Shown in pieces: positions 29,096 through 37,746 of a stretch of DNA of 64,000 nt (positions are counted from its first letter, which is position 1; every line of letters starts with the position of its first letter). The DNA comes from Leptospira neocaledonica (GTDB taxonomy: Bacteria > Spirochaetota > Leptospiria > Leptospirales > Leptospiraceae): assembly GCF_002812205.1 (NCBI RefSeq), contig NZ_NPEA01000001.1:62001-126000 (forward strand), read 5' to 3'. The position numbers and the translations under genes were made by a program. Below the pieces are notes generated by a model. It saw only the letters and a list, made by a program, of their open reading frames with translations. It did not search any database and had not been told where the DNA came from.

Positions 29096-29405
29096 GATTC
29101 AGCCTGAATTTAGGGGACAGAATTCGAAAAACTTCGGAAAATTCCCGCAAGAAAAGCAGTTTTAACGGAAAAAAAGTTGCGAAATGGCTAAAGTGGGTGG
29201 TAGAATGGAGGCAGATTTTCCCTCTTTTGGATTATCGTCGATTGTGACTTTAGTCTTGAGGAAAAATCGTAAAAAAAATCTCCCCACAAAAATAAGGGAG
29301 TGAAATTCGCAGTGGAAATCCGGGTTGCCCGGGAGGTTCTCTCCTCCTAAAAGCCCGGCCTAATAGTTCGGACGGACCCGAACTCTCGCTACAGGGAGGT
29401 TGTTG
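29096..29405. other. 310-bp divergent gap before flaB(+)
   Basis: This gap separates the adenosyltransferase gene (minus) from flaB (plus). I see no gene. The plus-strand side holds TTGTGACTTTAG and A-rich stretches (29239-29310) and the leader hairpins listed separately. I looked for a sigma-28 element (TAAA, 15-nt spacer, GCCGATAA); the nearest TAAAG at about 29191 has no good partner, so the promoter class stays open. Confidence 0.5.
29320..29400 (+). promoter_or_regulatory. Structured 5' leader of flaB(+)
   Basis: An outer stem pairs CCGGGTT (29320-29326) with AAGCCCGG (about 29351-29358, one G-T pair). Inside, GGAGG (29332-29336) pairs with CCTCC (29343-29347) around a 6-nt loop. The Shine-Dalgarno GGGAGG lies at about 29394-29399. 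The duplicated GGAGG words could bind CsrA or compete for pairing with the CCUCC arm. RNA regulation is an inference. Confidence 0.45.
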
Positions 29406-30257
29406 ATGATTATCAATCACAACATCAGTGCTCTTCGTGCAAATAATGTACTGAAGACAGTCAATCACGAGCTGGACAAAACTACCGAAAAATTATCAAC
29501 CGGGATGAGGATCAATCGTGCCGGTGATGATGCTTTGGGATTTGCTGTTTCCGAAAGGATGCGCACCCAAATTCGGGGCCTTGCCCAAGCAGAAAGAAAC
29601 GTAATGGATGGAGTTTCCTTTATTCAGGTTACCGAAGGGAATCTGGAACAAGTGAATAATATTCTCCAAAGATTGAGAGAATTATCCATCCAAACTTCCA
29701 ACGGGATTTACTCGGATGATGATCGTAAACTCGTTCAACTGGAAGTGGATCAACTCATCGAAGAAGTGGACCGCTTAGGTAAAACCGCTGAATTCAATAA
29801 AATTCGTCCTTTGAGTGGAGCCTATTCCAAGGATTCTAAAAATCCAATCCAGTTGCACGTAGGACCGAATCAAAATGAGAAGCTCGAAATTTTCGTGGAT
29901 GCTATGAATGCCGGTGCTCTTCAATTGGAAGCAAATGGGAAAAAACAGACTCTGTCTACTCCTGCTTCTTCCAATGCGATGATCGGTATTTTGGATAACG
30001 CGATCCAAAAGGTAAATAAACAAAGATCCGATTTAGGAGCTTATTATAACCGTTTGGAAATTACAGCGGAAGGCCTGCAGGCAAACTATATTAATATGGT
30101 TTCCGCGGAAAGCCGAGTAAGGGACGCGGATATGGCGGAACATATCGTGGACTATACCAAAAATCAGATCTTAACCAAAAGTGGAGTTGCAATGCTTGCG
30201 CAAGCAAACATGAGACCGGAACAAGTGGTAAAACTTCTGAGTGAAAGATTCGGATAA
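29406..30257 (+). CDS. flaB: Flagellin FlaB (core filament protein)
   Basis: The 283-aa flagellin begins [20 protein letters not shown], the spirochaetal FlaB start, from the ATG at 29406 with GGGAGG about 6 nt upstream; two TTG codons just upstream are not needed. D0/D1 motifs are present at both ends: [20 protein letters not shown] and, near the C-terminus, SAESRVRDADMAEHIVDYTK. The central D2/D3 part is very short, as in all spirochaetal FlaB proteins. FlaB forms the core of the periplasmic filament. A strong terminator follows, so the gene is probably monocistronic. Confidence 0.96.
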   Translation: MIINHNISALRANNVLKTVNHELDKTTEKLSTGMRINRAGDDALGFAVSERMRTQIRGLAQAERNVMDGVSFIQVTEGNLEQVNNILQRLRELSIQTSNGIYSDDDRKLVQLEVDQLIEEVDRLGKTAEFNKIRPLSGAYSKDSKNPIQLHVGPNQNEKLEIFVDAMNAGALQLEANGKKQTLSTPASSNAMIGILDNAIQKVNKQRSDLGAYYNRLEITAEGLQANYINMVSAESRVRDADMAEHIVDYTKNQILTKSGVAMLAQANMRPEQVVKLLSERFG

Positions 30258-30288
30258 TAAGAACAGGTTTTCTGAAAATTCGAAGAGA

Positions 30289-30312
30289 CCCGTCCGAGAG
30301 GACGGGTTTTTT
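30289..30312 (+). terminator. Rho-independent terminator after flaB
   Basis: A perfect 7-bp stem CCCGTCC / GGACGGG with a GAGA tetraloop is followed by TTTTTT. It lies 32 nt after the flaB stop. Confidence 0.92.
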
Positions 30313-30338
30313 ATTACAAGAGTGTAATTGGTGAAAGT

Positions 30339-30647
30339 TTAGAATTTATCCGCTTGTGCTTTGTAAGCAGCTGCTTCTTTTTCGCAATGATCAGCTAGTT
30401 TTTTATATTTTTCCTTCTCCGCCACATCTGCAGTAGCTTTTCCTCCATGGGATTGACCGGCTAAGGATTTATACTTATCAGCCAATTCCTTATGGTCTTT
30501 TGCTTTTTTGCTAAAATAATCCTTTGCGATCTTTTTTAGATCCGGGGTGGTTGCTTCAGCAATGAGTAGATTGTCTAACTCGGTAAATGAGTAAGCATTA
30601 CCTGCTAGGATCAGGGAAAATAGAATGGTTGCTAAGGTTTTTTTCAT
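30339..30647 (-). CDS. Secreted helical hypothetical protein
   Basis: The protein has 102 aa from the ATG at 30647, which has AGGAG 6 nt upstream; the longer frame to 30701 lacks a site and would bury the signal peptide. The signal peptide is MKKTLATILFSLILAGNAYS. The mature part is helical, rich in Lys, Ala and Glu, with repeated KELADKYKSLAG- and YKKLADHCEKEA-like segments, a His-containing linker and one Cys. I do not recognise it. It follows the bufferin-like gene by 117 nt at the end of the metal-efflux run and may share its regulation. Confidence 0.7.
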   Translation of the reverse strand: MKKTLATILFSLILAGNAYSFTELDNLLIAEATTPDLKKIAKDYFSKKAKDHKELADKYKSLAGQSHGGKATADVAEKEKYKKLADHCEKEAAAYKAQADKF

Positions 30648-30764
30648 AAAAACTCCTAATTTGTGCCCGCTAATTTTACGGGTTGTTATTCTTGCAGTCA
30701 ATATTAAATTGATAGAATTTAACTTAACATTATATGAAATGCGAAATGATTTAGATCAACTAAT

Positions 30765-31028
30765 TTAAGACTTTTTGAAAGTCCCTTTTTTTGCATCGCA
30801 TTCTTTTTTCGTTAAGGAGATCCAGCCCTTCCCTTTACAGGAGTTTTGCCCCGAGCAGGAATTTCCGTTTGTATGACAGTCACTTTTTCCCTTGCAAGAA
30901 TTGACCCCGTGGCATTCTCCCTTCGTATTATCAGAGCCTGAATCCTGCTTTTCGGAAAATACTTCGCCGGATAGAAATAGTCCGGAGATTGCTGCCCCGA
31001 TGATCAGTTTTTTAGTAGTATTGTTCAT
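30765..31028 (-). CDS. Bufferin-like (BufA2-type) Cys-rich secreted peptide precursor
   Basis: The protein has 87 aa. The signal peptide is about residues 1-25 (TKKLIIGAAISGLFLSGEVFS). The mature part has six Cys in the spacing of the BufA2-type bufferin metallophores: ECHGVNSCKGKSDCH, then NSCSGQNSCKGKGWI and ECDAKKGTF. Bufferins are copper-binding peptides whose Cys are modified by a DUF692 (MNIO) oxidase with a partner protein. Neither partner gene is in the window. The gene lies 16 nt after cusA with a good GGAAA site. Whether it is modified or works as a plain Cys-rich metal binder is open. Confidence 0.72.
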   Translation of the reverse strand: MNNTTKKLIIGAAISGLFLSGEVFSEKQDSGSDNTKGECHGVNSCKGKSDCHTNGNSCSGQNSCKGKGWISLTKKECDAKKGTFKKS

Positions 31029-31044
31029 TTTGTTTCCTTATTAA

Positions 31045-34000
31045 TTAAATTGATTTCGTTCTTCTTTTTTTGGCGATTGGAAGAATTGTTAGTATATTTT
31101 CCAGTTTGCCTTCCTTCCAGAGCATGTATATAGGAGGATATACTAAAAGTTCCAGAATAAAACTAGTCACGAGTCCTCCCACCATGGGTGCCGCAATCCT
31201 CTTCATTACATCCGAACCTGTACTTGCTGACCACATAATCGGAAGAAGTCCCATCATTGCAGCAAGTACAGTCATAATTTTAGGGCGGATCCTATGCACC
31301 GCTCCGTGTATAATCGCCTCTATCAGATCTTCTTTAGTTCTCAATCTTCCTTTTTTCTTTGCGTCTTCGTAAGAAAGATCCAGATACAAGAGCATAAACA
31401 CTCCTGTCTCAGCATCTAATCCCATGAGAGCGATCATTCCTACCCAGACAGCTACCGATATCTGGTAATCCAGAACGTATAAAAGCCCTACTGCGCCTAT
31501 TAGAGAGAAAGGAACAGCCAGAAGTACGATGGAAGTTTTTATATAAGATTTGGTATTGAAGTACAATAACAAAAATATAATGAAGATCGTTAAAGGCAGA
31601 ATATACATCATTCTTTCCCGAACTCGTATCATATTTTCGTATTGGCCGCTCCATACTATGGAATAACCGGGAGGAAGAAGGATGGAATCGGCGACCTTCT
31701 TCTTGGCCTTATCCACGAAACCCCCGATATCCGAGGTGGAAGGATCCACATATACATAGCCTGCCAAAAATCCATTCTCGTCCCGGATCATGGAAGGACC
31801 GGTTTTTGCTCCTATACTTGCAATTTCAGAAATTGGAATATGACCGAATTCTTTTGTAGGTACTAAGATAGTTTTGATTTTTTCCAAAGAATCACGCAAC
31901 TCTCTAGGATAACGTACATTTACGGAAAAACGTTCTCTACCTTCTATGGTTTGGGTGATCGGTTCTCCACCGATAGCCGCTACTATGATCTGCTGAGCAG
32001 TTTCCACGGAAATATTATATCTTGCTAATTTTTCTCTTCTTAAATTTAGATCCAGGAAATAACCGCCCGCTGTTCTTTCCGCAAATACGCTTCGGACATT
32101 TTCGTCCGTTTTAAGAAGCGCTTCTATTTTTATCCCGATGGATTCAATTTCCTCCAGAGAAGAACCTAAAATTTTAATTCCGATCGGTGTCCTCATCCCT
32201 GTACTGAGCATATCGATTCTTGTTTTGATCGGCATGGTCCAAGCGTTGGTCGCTCCGGGAAATTGCATTTCTTTGTTCATCTTCTCCACTAACTCGTCCT
32301 TTGTCAGTCTTTCCGAAACAAAAGGAAGAAATGGATATTGGAAAATCCTTGGTAAATTGGAATAGAATCGATCCGCCTTTCTCCATTGGTCTTGAGGTTT
32401 GAGAAGGATCACTGTTTCCATCATTGAAAAAGGTGCAGGATCTGTAGCAGTATCGGAACGGCCTGCTTTTCCAAAAACACGTTTCACTTCCGGGAAACTT
32501 TTGAGTTTTTTATCCATCGCGATCATGAGCTTTTCTGCTTCCGCTACGGAGATCCCGGGCAAGGTGGTGGGCATGTATAAAAAAGATTCCTCATATAGCT
32601 GGGGCATAAATTCAGAACCAAGGCTGAAATATACAGGAATGGTTAGAACCACCAGGGTGAATGCAGAAATTATAATGGTTTTTGGTCTATGAAGAACATA
32701 ACGACAAGCTGGTTCGTAAAACCTAAACAGTATTTTACTGACAGGGTGTTTTTCTTCCGGATAATATTTCCCGACTAACATCGTAGTCGAAATTTTAGAA
32801 AGAAGAGCATTTTTGAATTGGAACGGCTCCATTCTAGTGAATAACATCCTAACTGCTGGATCCAAGGTGATTGCTAAGAATGCTGCCACTGCCATTGTTA
32901 TATTTTTAGAATATGCTAATGGACGAAATAACCGTCCCTCTTGGTCTACAAGTGTGAAAATTGGAAAGAAGGCAACTGCAATCACAAGCAGAGAGAAGAA
33001 CACGGAAGGGCCTACTTCTAGTAAAGCTTCTAACCGAACAGTATGGTAGTCTCCAATCCTTCCTCCAGCTTCCCATTCTTCTAATTTTTTGTAGGCGTTT
33101 TCTACTTCTACGATTGCTCCATCCACGAGTACGCCGATCGAGATTGCCATTCCTGCTAAAGACATGATATTAGCATTGATATCGAATAGATTCATCGGGA
33201 TGAACGCGATAATCACTGCAATTGGGATTGTAAGAATCGGAATAATGGCAGAAGGAAAATGCCATAAAAAGATGAGGATCACAATGGAAACTATGATCAT
33301 TTCTTCTATCAATTTGAATTTCAAATTGCTGATTGCATGTTCTATCAACTCGGATCTGTCATAGGTAGTGATGAGTTCTGCACCCTTTGGAAGATTCTTT
33401 TTAATTTCTTCCAATTTGGTTTTCACTCTTTCGATTACGGAAAGTGCATTTTCCCCATGCCGCATTACTATGGTACCAGCGACCACATCCCCTTCTCCAT
33501 CTAGATCCGCGATCCCTCTTCGAATATCTGGTCCAAATTGTACTGAGGCCACGTTTTTGAGAAGAACTGGAGTTCCATTCACATCTGTAGAAAGAGGAAT
33601 ATTTTCTATATCAGCTAAAGAGGAAAGATATCCTCTTCCTCTGACCATATATTCAGCGCCGGAAATTTCCAGTAATCGACCGCCTGTTTCCTGATTACTT
33701 TCTCTTACTTTTTGGATTACGGTTTCGAAATCTACATTATAAGATCTTAATGCGTTCGGATGGATTGTAATCTGGTATTGTTTTTTGAATCCACCGATTC
33801 CCGCTACTTCTGAAACTCCTGGGACCGAATTTAATAGGAATCTCAAATGAAAATCCTGGTAGGTTCTTAAGTCGACCAAGGAATTGTTCCCACTTTGGTC
33901 TATCAATGCATATTGGTATACCCACCCAACGGCACTAGCATCGGGACCCAATTCTGTTTTTACACCTGCAGGAAGTGACGATTGTATTCTGGAAAGATAT

Positions 34001-34332
34001 TCCAAAACCCTGGATCTGGCCCAATAGATATCCGTGCCATCTTGGAAAATTACATAAACATAAGAGAAACCGAAATCAGAAAATCCTCGGACCACTTTTA
34101 TCTTTGGTGCACCTAGAAGAGATGTTATGATCGGATAGGTGACCTGATCTTCCATGATATCAGGACTTCTGTCCCAACGAGAGTACACGATTACCTGAGT
34201 ATCCGAAAGATCCGGTATCGCATCGAGGGGGATGGTCTTCATGGACACATATGATGCGACTAAAATCGCCGAAGTGACCAAAAGAACTAAAAATTTATTT
34301 TCTGCGGAAAAACGAATGATGGATTGGATCAT
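31045..34332 (-). CDS. cusA: CusA-type heavy-metal RND efflux pump
   Basis: The 1095-aa inner-membrane pump has 12 membrane segments and two large periplasmic loops. CusA-specific features are visible: the TM4 motif VDGAIVEVENA with the Asp-Glu relay, GKAGRSDTATDPAPFSM and TRIDMLSTGMRTPIGIKI, the region with methionines that bind Cu(I)/Ag(I) in E. coli CusA. This points to monovalent copper or silver rather than Zn/Co/Cd. It uses proton energy to move metal through CusB and the outer-membrane channel encoded upstream. The ATG has GGAAAA upstream and lies 10 nt after cusB. Confidence 0.93.
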   Translation of the reverse strand: MIQSIIRFSAENKFLVLLVTSAILVASYVSMKTIPLDAIPDLSDTQVIVYSRWDRSPDIMEDQVTYPIITSLLGAPKIKVVRGFSDFGFSYVYVIFQDGTDIYWARSRVLEYLSRIQSSLPAGVKTELGPDASAVGWVYQYALIDQSGNNSLVDLRTYQDFHLRFLLNSVPGVSEVAGIGGFKKQYQITIHPNALRSYNVDFETVIQKVRESNQETGGRLLEISGAEYMVRGRGYLSSLADIENIPLSTDVNGTPVLLKNVASVQFGPDIRRGIADLDGEGDVVAGTIVMRHGENALSVIERVKTKLEEIKKNLPKGAELITTYDRSELIEHAISNLKFKLIEEMIIVSIVILIFLWHFPSAIIPILTIPIAVIIAFIPMNLFDINANIMSLAGMAISIGVLVDGAIVEVENAYKKLEEWEAGGRIGDYHTVRLEALLEVGPSVFFSLLVIAVAFFPIFTLVDQEGRLFRPLAYSKNITMAVAAFLAITLDPAVRMLFTRMEPFQFKNALLSKISTTMLVGKYYPEEKHPVSKILFRFYEPACRYVLHRPKTIIISAFTLVVLTIPVYFSLGSEFMPQLYEESFLYMPTTLPGISVAEAEKLMIAMDKKLKSFPEVKRVFGKAGRSDTATDPAPFSMMETVILLKPQDQWRKADRFYSNLPRIFQYPFLPFVSERLTKDELVEKMNKEMQFPGATNAWTMPIKTRIDMLSTGMRTPIGIKILGSSLEEIESIGIKIEALLKTDENVRSVFAERTAGGYFLDLNLRREKLARYNISVETAQQIIVAAIGGEPITQTIEGRERFSVNVRYPRELRDSLEKIKTILVPTKEFGHIPISEIASIGAKTGPSMIRDENGFLAGYVYVDPSTSDIGGFVDKAKKKVADSILLPPGYSIVWSGQYENMIRVRERMMYILPLTIFIIFLLLYFNTKSYIKTSIVLLAVPFSLIGAVGLLYVLDYQISVAVWVGMIALMGLDAETGVFMLLYLDLSYEDAKKKGRLRTKEDLIEAIIHGAVHRIRPKIMTVLAAMMGLLPIMWSASTGSDVMKRIAAPMVGGLVTSFILELLVYPPIYMLWKEGKLENILTILPIAKKRRTKSI

Positions 34333-34342
34333 ATACTTTTCC

Positions 34343-35425
34343 TCAGTGAGTATGAGAGTCGGAGCCGAATCTGATCTTTGCTTCCGAATCGATCAGGAAG
34401 GTGGACTCAGTCACAACTCTTTGTTCTTCTTTCAAACCGGATAAAATTTCTACCCAAGGGTCAATATTTTTACCTGTTTGCACTGAAACCGCTTGGAACC
34501 TGTCGGCTGCAGTTTGCACATAGGCGATTTTTTGTTTTCCTGTATCCAAAATTGCAGAAGTAGGAACAGATAATATCTTCTGAAGAGGGACTTCTATCGT
34601 CGCGTCCCCAAACATCTGAGGTTTTAGGAGTAGACTCGGATCTGAAACTTCACTTCTCAATCTAAGTGTGCGGTTGTTTTTGTCTAAGATTACATCTATA
34701 CTTTTGATCCTTCCTATAAATTCTTTCTCAGGATAAACATCCGTTTTGAATTTAATAGGAAGTCCTACTTTAGCCGTAGTAAAATCTGATTCATAAATTT
34801 GTGAATAGATATGTGCCCTACCCGATTTTCCTCCCAAAATCAACTCGGATGGGTCTCTTGCTCCGGAAGTCCAAATTTTAATCTGGTCCTGACTCAAACC
34901 CAATTGTCTAAGCCTTAGTTGTAAATTTCGAATGATCTCCGGAGAAAGAAATTCGGAAGAACGAACCGCTTCTTTGTATTCGCTCAAGGCAGAATACAAT
35001 TCCGGATCATAGGCAACACTTGAATAAGCGTTTATCTTTTTAACAAGATTTCTTCTACTTACAAGCTCCGTTTTGATACCGATCGATTGTTGTTTTTCAA
35101 AAGAAAGGACCAGCTCTTTGGAATTTCCGTCAGAAGAAGTTTCAGCAAGATGTACCTCATTTTTTGATAAAGATTCCGCGGCCTGCAAAGAGCTACTCGC
35201 GTTTGTATGATCCTTATGTTCGAAAGGATCTTCCTTTTTGACCAGGTCCATATTGCAGATAGGACAGGTTCCTGGACGATCCGAAGTATAATGAGGATGC
35301 ATCGGACAATAGTAGATATCCTTTTTAGAAGAACAGCCTGCTAACAAGGTTACAAAAACCAGAATGGCCAAAAGTTTGCCGATCCAAACTGTAGATGTGG
35401 GAAGAAAAAATTTATTTGGCTTCAT
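34343..35425 (-). CDS. cusB: CusB-type periplasmic adaptor lipoprotein with metal-binding domain
   Basis: The protein has 360 aa from the ATG at 35425 (GGAAGA upstream); a longer frame from 35440 adds five residues. A lipobox LLAGC anchors it to a membrane. It is followed by a heavy-metal-binding domain (YYCPMHPHYTSDRPGTCPIC, then NMDLV), in which two Cys, Met and His can bind metal. Next come the membrane-fusion-protein parts: KKINAYSSVAYDPELY (barrel-sandwich), a helical hairpin, and FIGRIKSIDVILDKNNRTLR. It links CusA to the outer-membrane channel. The tail ends with His (DSHTH). It overlaps the DUF3347 gene by 14 nt. Confidence 0.92.
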   Translation of the reverse strand: MKPNKFFLPTSTVWIGKLLAILVFVTLLAGCSSKKDIYYCPMHPHYTSDRPGTCPICNMDLVKKEDPFEHKDHTNASSSLQAAESLSKNEVHLAETSSDGNSKELVLSFEKQQSIGIKTELVSRRNLVKKINAYSSVAYDPELYSALSEYKEAVRSSEFLSPEIIRNLQLRLRQLGLSQDQIKIWTSGARDPSELILGGKSGRAHIYSQIYESDFTTAKVGLPIKFKTDVYPEKEFIGRIKSIDVILDKNNRTLRLRSEVSDPSLLLKPQMFGDATIEVPLQKILSVPTSAILDTGKQKIAYVQTAADRFQAVSVQTGKNIDPWVEILSGLKEEQRVVTESTFLIDSEAKIRFGSDSHTH

Positions 35426-35861
35426 GGATGATCTTCCCACAATCTTTCATTTTTGAATCGTATGGGTTTCGGATTTCTTTACCAGAGGCCAACCATTTCT
35501 TTTTAAGCATTGGACAGTAAAAAACGGAAACTCCTGATTTATCATGATGACCAACGACAGATTCTAATTCTTTGGACAAACGTTCGAATAATTCTCTTTT
35601 TTTAGAAAGGTCACTAGTTTTACCTAACTCTTCTGCGATCGGAAGTGCCCGCTTAAATTTTTCGGTATCCTTCTTATGATCCGCATCTTCTTTCAAAAAT
35701 TGGATCAGTTTTTGAACATCCAGGATTCCTGGAGCTTCTGAAAAGATGGAAGAATGGATCTTGGCAACTTCCTTCAATACAAACGTTTCTTTACCTTCAT
35801 GGGCGAATAGGTTTCCCGAAATCAAGATGGAGATTAAAAATAAATAATGTACATTTTTCAT
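35412..35861 (-). CDS. Secreted DUF3347 domain protein
   Basis: The protein has 149 aa with a signal peptide (MKNVHYLFLISILISGNLFA). The C-terminal third matches DUF3347: VFYCPMLKKKWLASGKEI followed by NPYDSKMKDCGKII, with Cys-Pro-Met and Met-x3-Cys as likely metal ligands. In many bacteria this domain is encoded next to or fused with CusB-type adaptors, so a periplasmic copper or silver chaperone role is plausible. The N-terminal part is helical. It lies between the TolC-like gene and cusB. Confidence 0.82.
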   Translation of the reverse strand: MKNVHYLFLISILISGNLFAHEGKETFVLKEVAKIHSSIFSEAPGILDVQKLIQFLKEDADHKKDTEKFKRALPIAEELGKTSDLSKKRELFERLSKELESVVGHHDKSGVSVFYCPMLKKKWLASGKEIRNPYDSKMKDCGKIIHEAK

Positions 35862-35871
35862 TGGTTTTTCC

Positions 35872-37242
35872 TCAGTTATGTTTCTCGTGTTCTGGAGTTT
35901 TGTTATCTTTATAGATGAAACTCAGTAATTTTAACGTATTTAAAATGGATTCGTTTTTGCGCTCTTTTAGATCTTCCAGACGTATTTTGGTATTTAGGAT
36001 TTCTGTCTGAGCAAGAAGAGTATCCTGCACATTCACCTTTCCGGAAGCATATTGGAATGAACCTGCTCTAGCGGACTTTTCCAATTCGGGGATCAGTCTT
36101 TTTTCTACCAGACGGATTTGGTTAGAAACACCTTTGATATAGGCCAGATTCCGATTTAACTCGGAAAGCATTTGTACTCTAGTTTTTTCTACGGAGTCCT
36201 TGCCGACTTCTGCGAGATGTTCCGTTTCTCCCGTGATAGAATTCCATTTGAGTGCGGACCAAACCGGGACTCTCATATTCACGCCAAAACTGAAAAGATC
36301 TCCTCTGTATTCAGTGGTATCCATAAGTCCGTAATTTAATGGTCCTTGGTCCAAAGCAAACGTTTGGGATCTACGTTTCATATAAGAGAAAAAAACTTCT
36401 GTTTGAGGAGCCAGAGAAAACTTCGTAAGTTTAGCCTGTTCCTTTAAACGTTTTTCTTCTTCCATCTGCATCTTATATTCTGGAGATTCTTCAATTAAGG
36501 AAGTTTGAGCGGTAACTAAGGTTTCTAATTCTTCGTTTTTGCTATCCAAGAAAGAATCCAAATCTATGGAATATAGATCGGAGAAGGTCACCTTGTCTGA
36601 AACCTGATAGTATTCAAGCTGGGCCTTTAAATCTTTCAGTTGGGTATTATATTCTGTTTCTTTTTCGATAGCTTCCGTTTTGGCAATCGTCGCCTTTAAT
36701 ACTCCGGATAATGTGTTCTCGCCATAAGAATATGAGTTTTCGCTAATGGACTTTTGCGCCCCAAGAAGGCTTAATATTCTCTCGTTGATTGCCTTCTTCT
36801 TCTCCGAATATTTGTATTTATTCAACCGGCTGAAAAAATCCCCTAAGATACGATTCACTCCGGAGAGATAGGCAAAGTTTGCCTCAGTCTGCATGAGTTT
36901 AGAGATTCTTTTTTCAGTGTTTAATTTCCCTGGGAACGGAAACTCTTGAGATACGGATAATTCTACCCCTGTCATTGTGGGCGTATCCATTGCTCTGTCC
37001 GAAGTCGAGTATCCGCCGCGGGTTGGGTAATTTCTGAAAGCCACCCCTATTTTAGGATCTGGTAATATTCCAGTAGCCTCGGAATGGGATTTATGTGCCT
37101 GGGAAAGTCCTGCTAAAGACTTAGATTCAGGATGTTCTTTTACTAAAACATCTAAGATCTCTTCCAGTTGTTTTTTTTCCGCGTATGTTGCGGATGAAAA
37201 TAATGTATAAACTGATATTAAGACAATAAGTCTTGCGTTCAT
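35872..37242 (-). CDS. TolC-family outer-membrane efflux protein (CusC-like)
   Basis: The 456-aa protein has a signal peptide (MNARLIVLISVYTLFSSATYA) and two long helical hairpin repeats of the TolC/OEP type, for example SGVNRILGDFFSRLNKYKYS and VEKTRVQMLSELNRNLAYIK. There is no lipobox Cys. The position directly before the DUF3347 protein, CusB and CusA makes it the channel of the metal efflux complex. It has a strong GGAGG ribosome-binding site. Confidence 0.9.
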   Translation of the reverse strand: MNARLIVLISVYTLFSSATYAEKKQLEEILDVLVKEHPESKSLAGLSQAHKSHSEATGILPDPKIGVAFRNYPTRGGYSTSDRAMDTPTMTGVELSVSQEFPFPGKLNTEKRISKLMQTEANFAYLSGVNRILGDFFSRLNKYKYSEKKKAINERILSLLGAQKSISENSYSYGENTLSGVLKATIAKTEAIEKETEYNTQLKDLKAQLEYYQVSDKVTFSDLYSIDLDSFLDSKNEELETLVTAQTSLIEESPEYKMQMEEEKRLKEQAKLTKFSLAPQTEVFFSYMKRRSQTFALDQGPLNYGLMDTTEYRGDLFSFGVNMRVPVWSALKWNSITGETEHLAEVGKDSVEKTRVQMLSELNRNLAYIKGVSNQIRLVEKRLIPELEKSARAGSFQYASGKVNVQDTLLAQTEILNTKIRLEDLKERKNESILNTLKLLSFIYKDNKTPEHEKHN

Positions 37243-37278
37243 ATTTCCTCCTAAAAATTAAAAGAGAGAAAATATGGA

Positions 37279-37698
37279 TTAGATTAGAAAAACTTGGAGT
37301 GTGCTTAAACTAAGGGACTGAGAAGAATGGATCGGGATATAAGAATCGTTTAAAATGACATTCTCTAATACGATCTGAGGAGAATTCAGTTCTGAAATAA
37401 ACAAAAAGATCAGGACTTTCTGTAATCCTAATTTTTCCCAATCTAAAAGTTTAGAAAGATCTAGAGAAACAACGCTATTTTCTTTAGGGCAACATTCGTT
37501 GGAAGACGACTCACCTTTTTGTTCCGATTTTTCAGATTTGTGACAAGGTGGAGTCTTAGAAGTTTCTTTCTGCTTTTCGAGATAGGACATACTTACTGGG
37601 CAATTTCCGGTTAGGTTATAAATAGAAACGCAGGCAATTTGGAGAAGAAACCCAATCGCTAATACGGAACCTATTGCCTTTTTAGATCGCAAATGCAT
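37279..37698 (-). CDS. Cys/His-containing membrane protein at the head of the metal operon
   Basis: The 139-aa protein has one N-terminal hydrophobic segment (AIGSVLAIGFLLQIACVSIY) and a short region with Cys and His ligands (GNCPVS, PPCHKSEKSE, NECCPKEN), then a second hydrophobic stretch (LGLQKVLIFLFISEL). I do not know the family. A periplasmic or membrane Cys-rich segment next to a CusCBA set suggests metal sensing or handling. It is the first gene of the run, 36 nt before the TolC-like gene. Confidence 0.65.
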   Translation of the reverse strand: MHLRSKKAIGSVLAIGFLLQIACVSIYNLTGNCPVSMSYLEKQKETSKTPPCHKSEKSEQKGESSSNECCPKENSVVSLDLSKLLDWEKLGLQKVLIFLFISELNSPQIVLENVILNDSYIPIHSSQSLSLSTLQVFLI

Positions 37699-37708
37699 GA
37701 CCTTTCTC

Positions 37709-37739
37709 TATCTGACTCTAGAAATTCTCCAAAAGTCAA
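37709..37739 (-). promoter_or_regulatory. Candidate MerR-type promoter/operator of the metal operon
   Basis: Minus strand: -35 TTGACT (37734-37739), a 19-nt spacer holding an imperfect dyad that starts GACTTTTGG, and a -10 like CAGATA (37709-37714). A 19-nt spacer with a central dyad is typical for MerR/CueR-controlled metal promoters. Against it, the start codon is only about 10 nt after the -10, which leaves little room for a leader, and the -10 is poor. Confidence 0.3.
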
Positions 37740-37746
37740 GAAAAAT

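Noticed and set aside
29096..29405. Sigma-28 promoter for flaB(+)
   Set aside because: TAAAG at about 29191 has no GCCGATAA-like partner at the right spacing.
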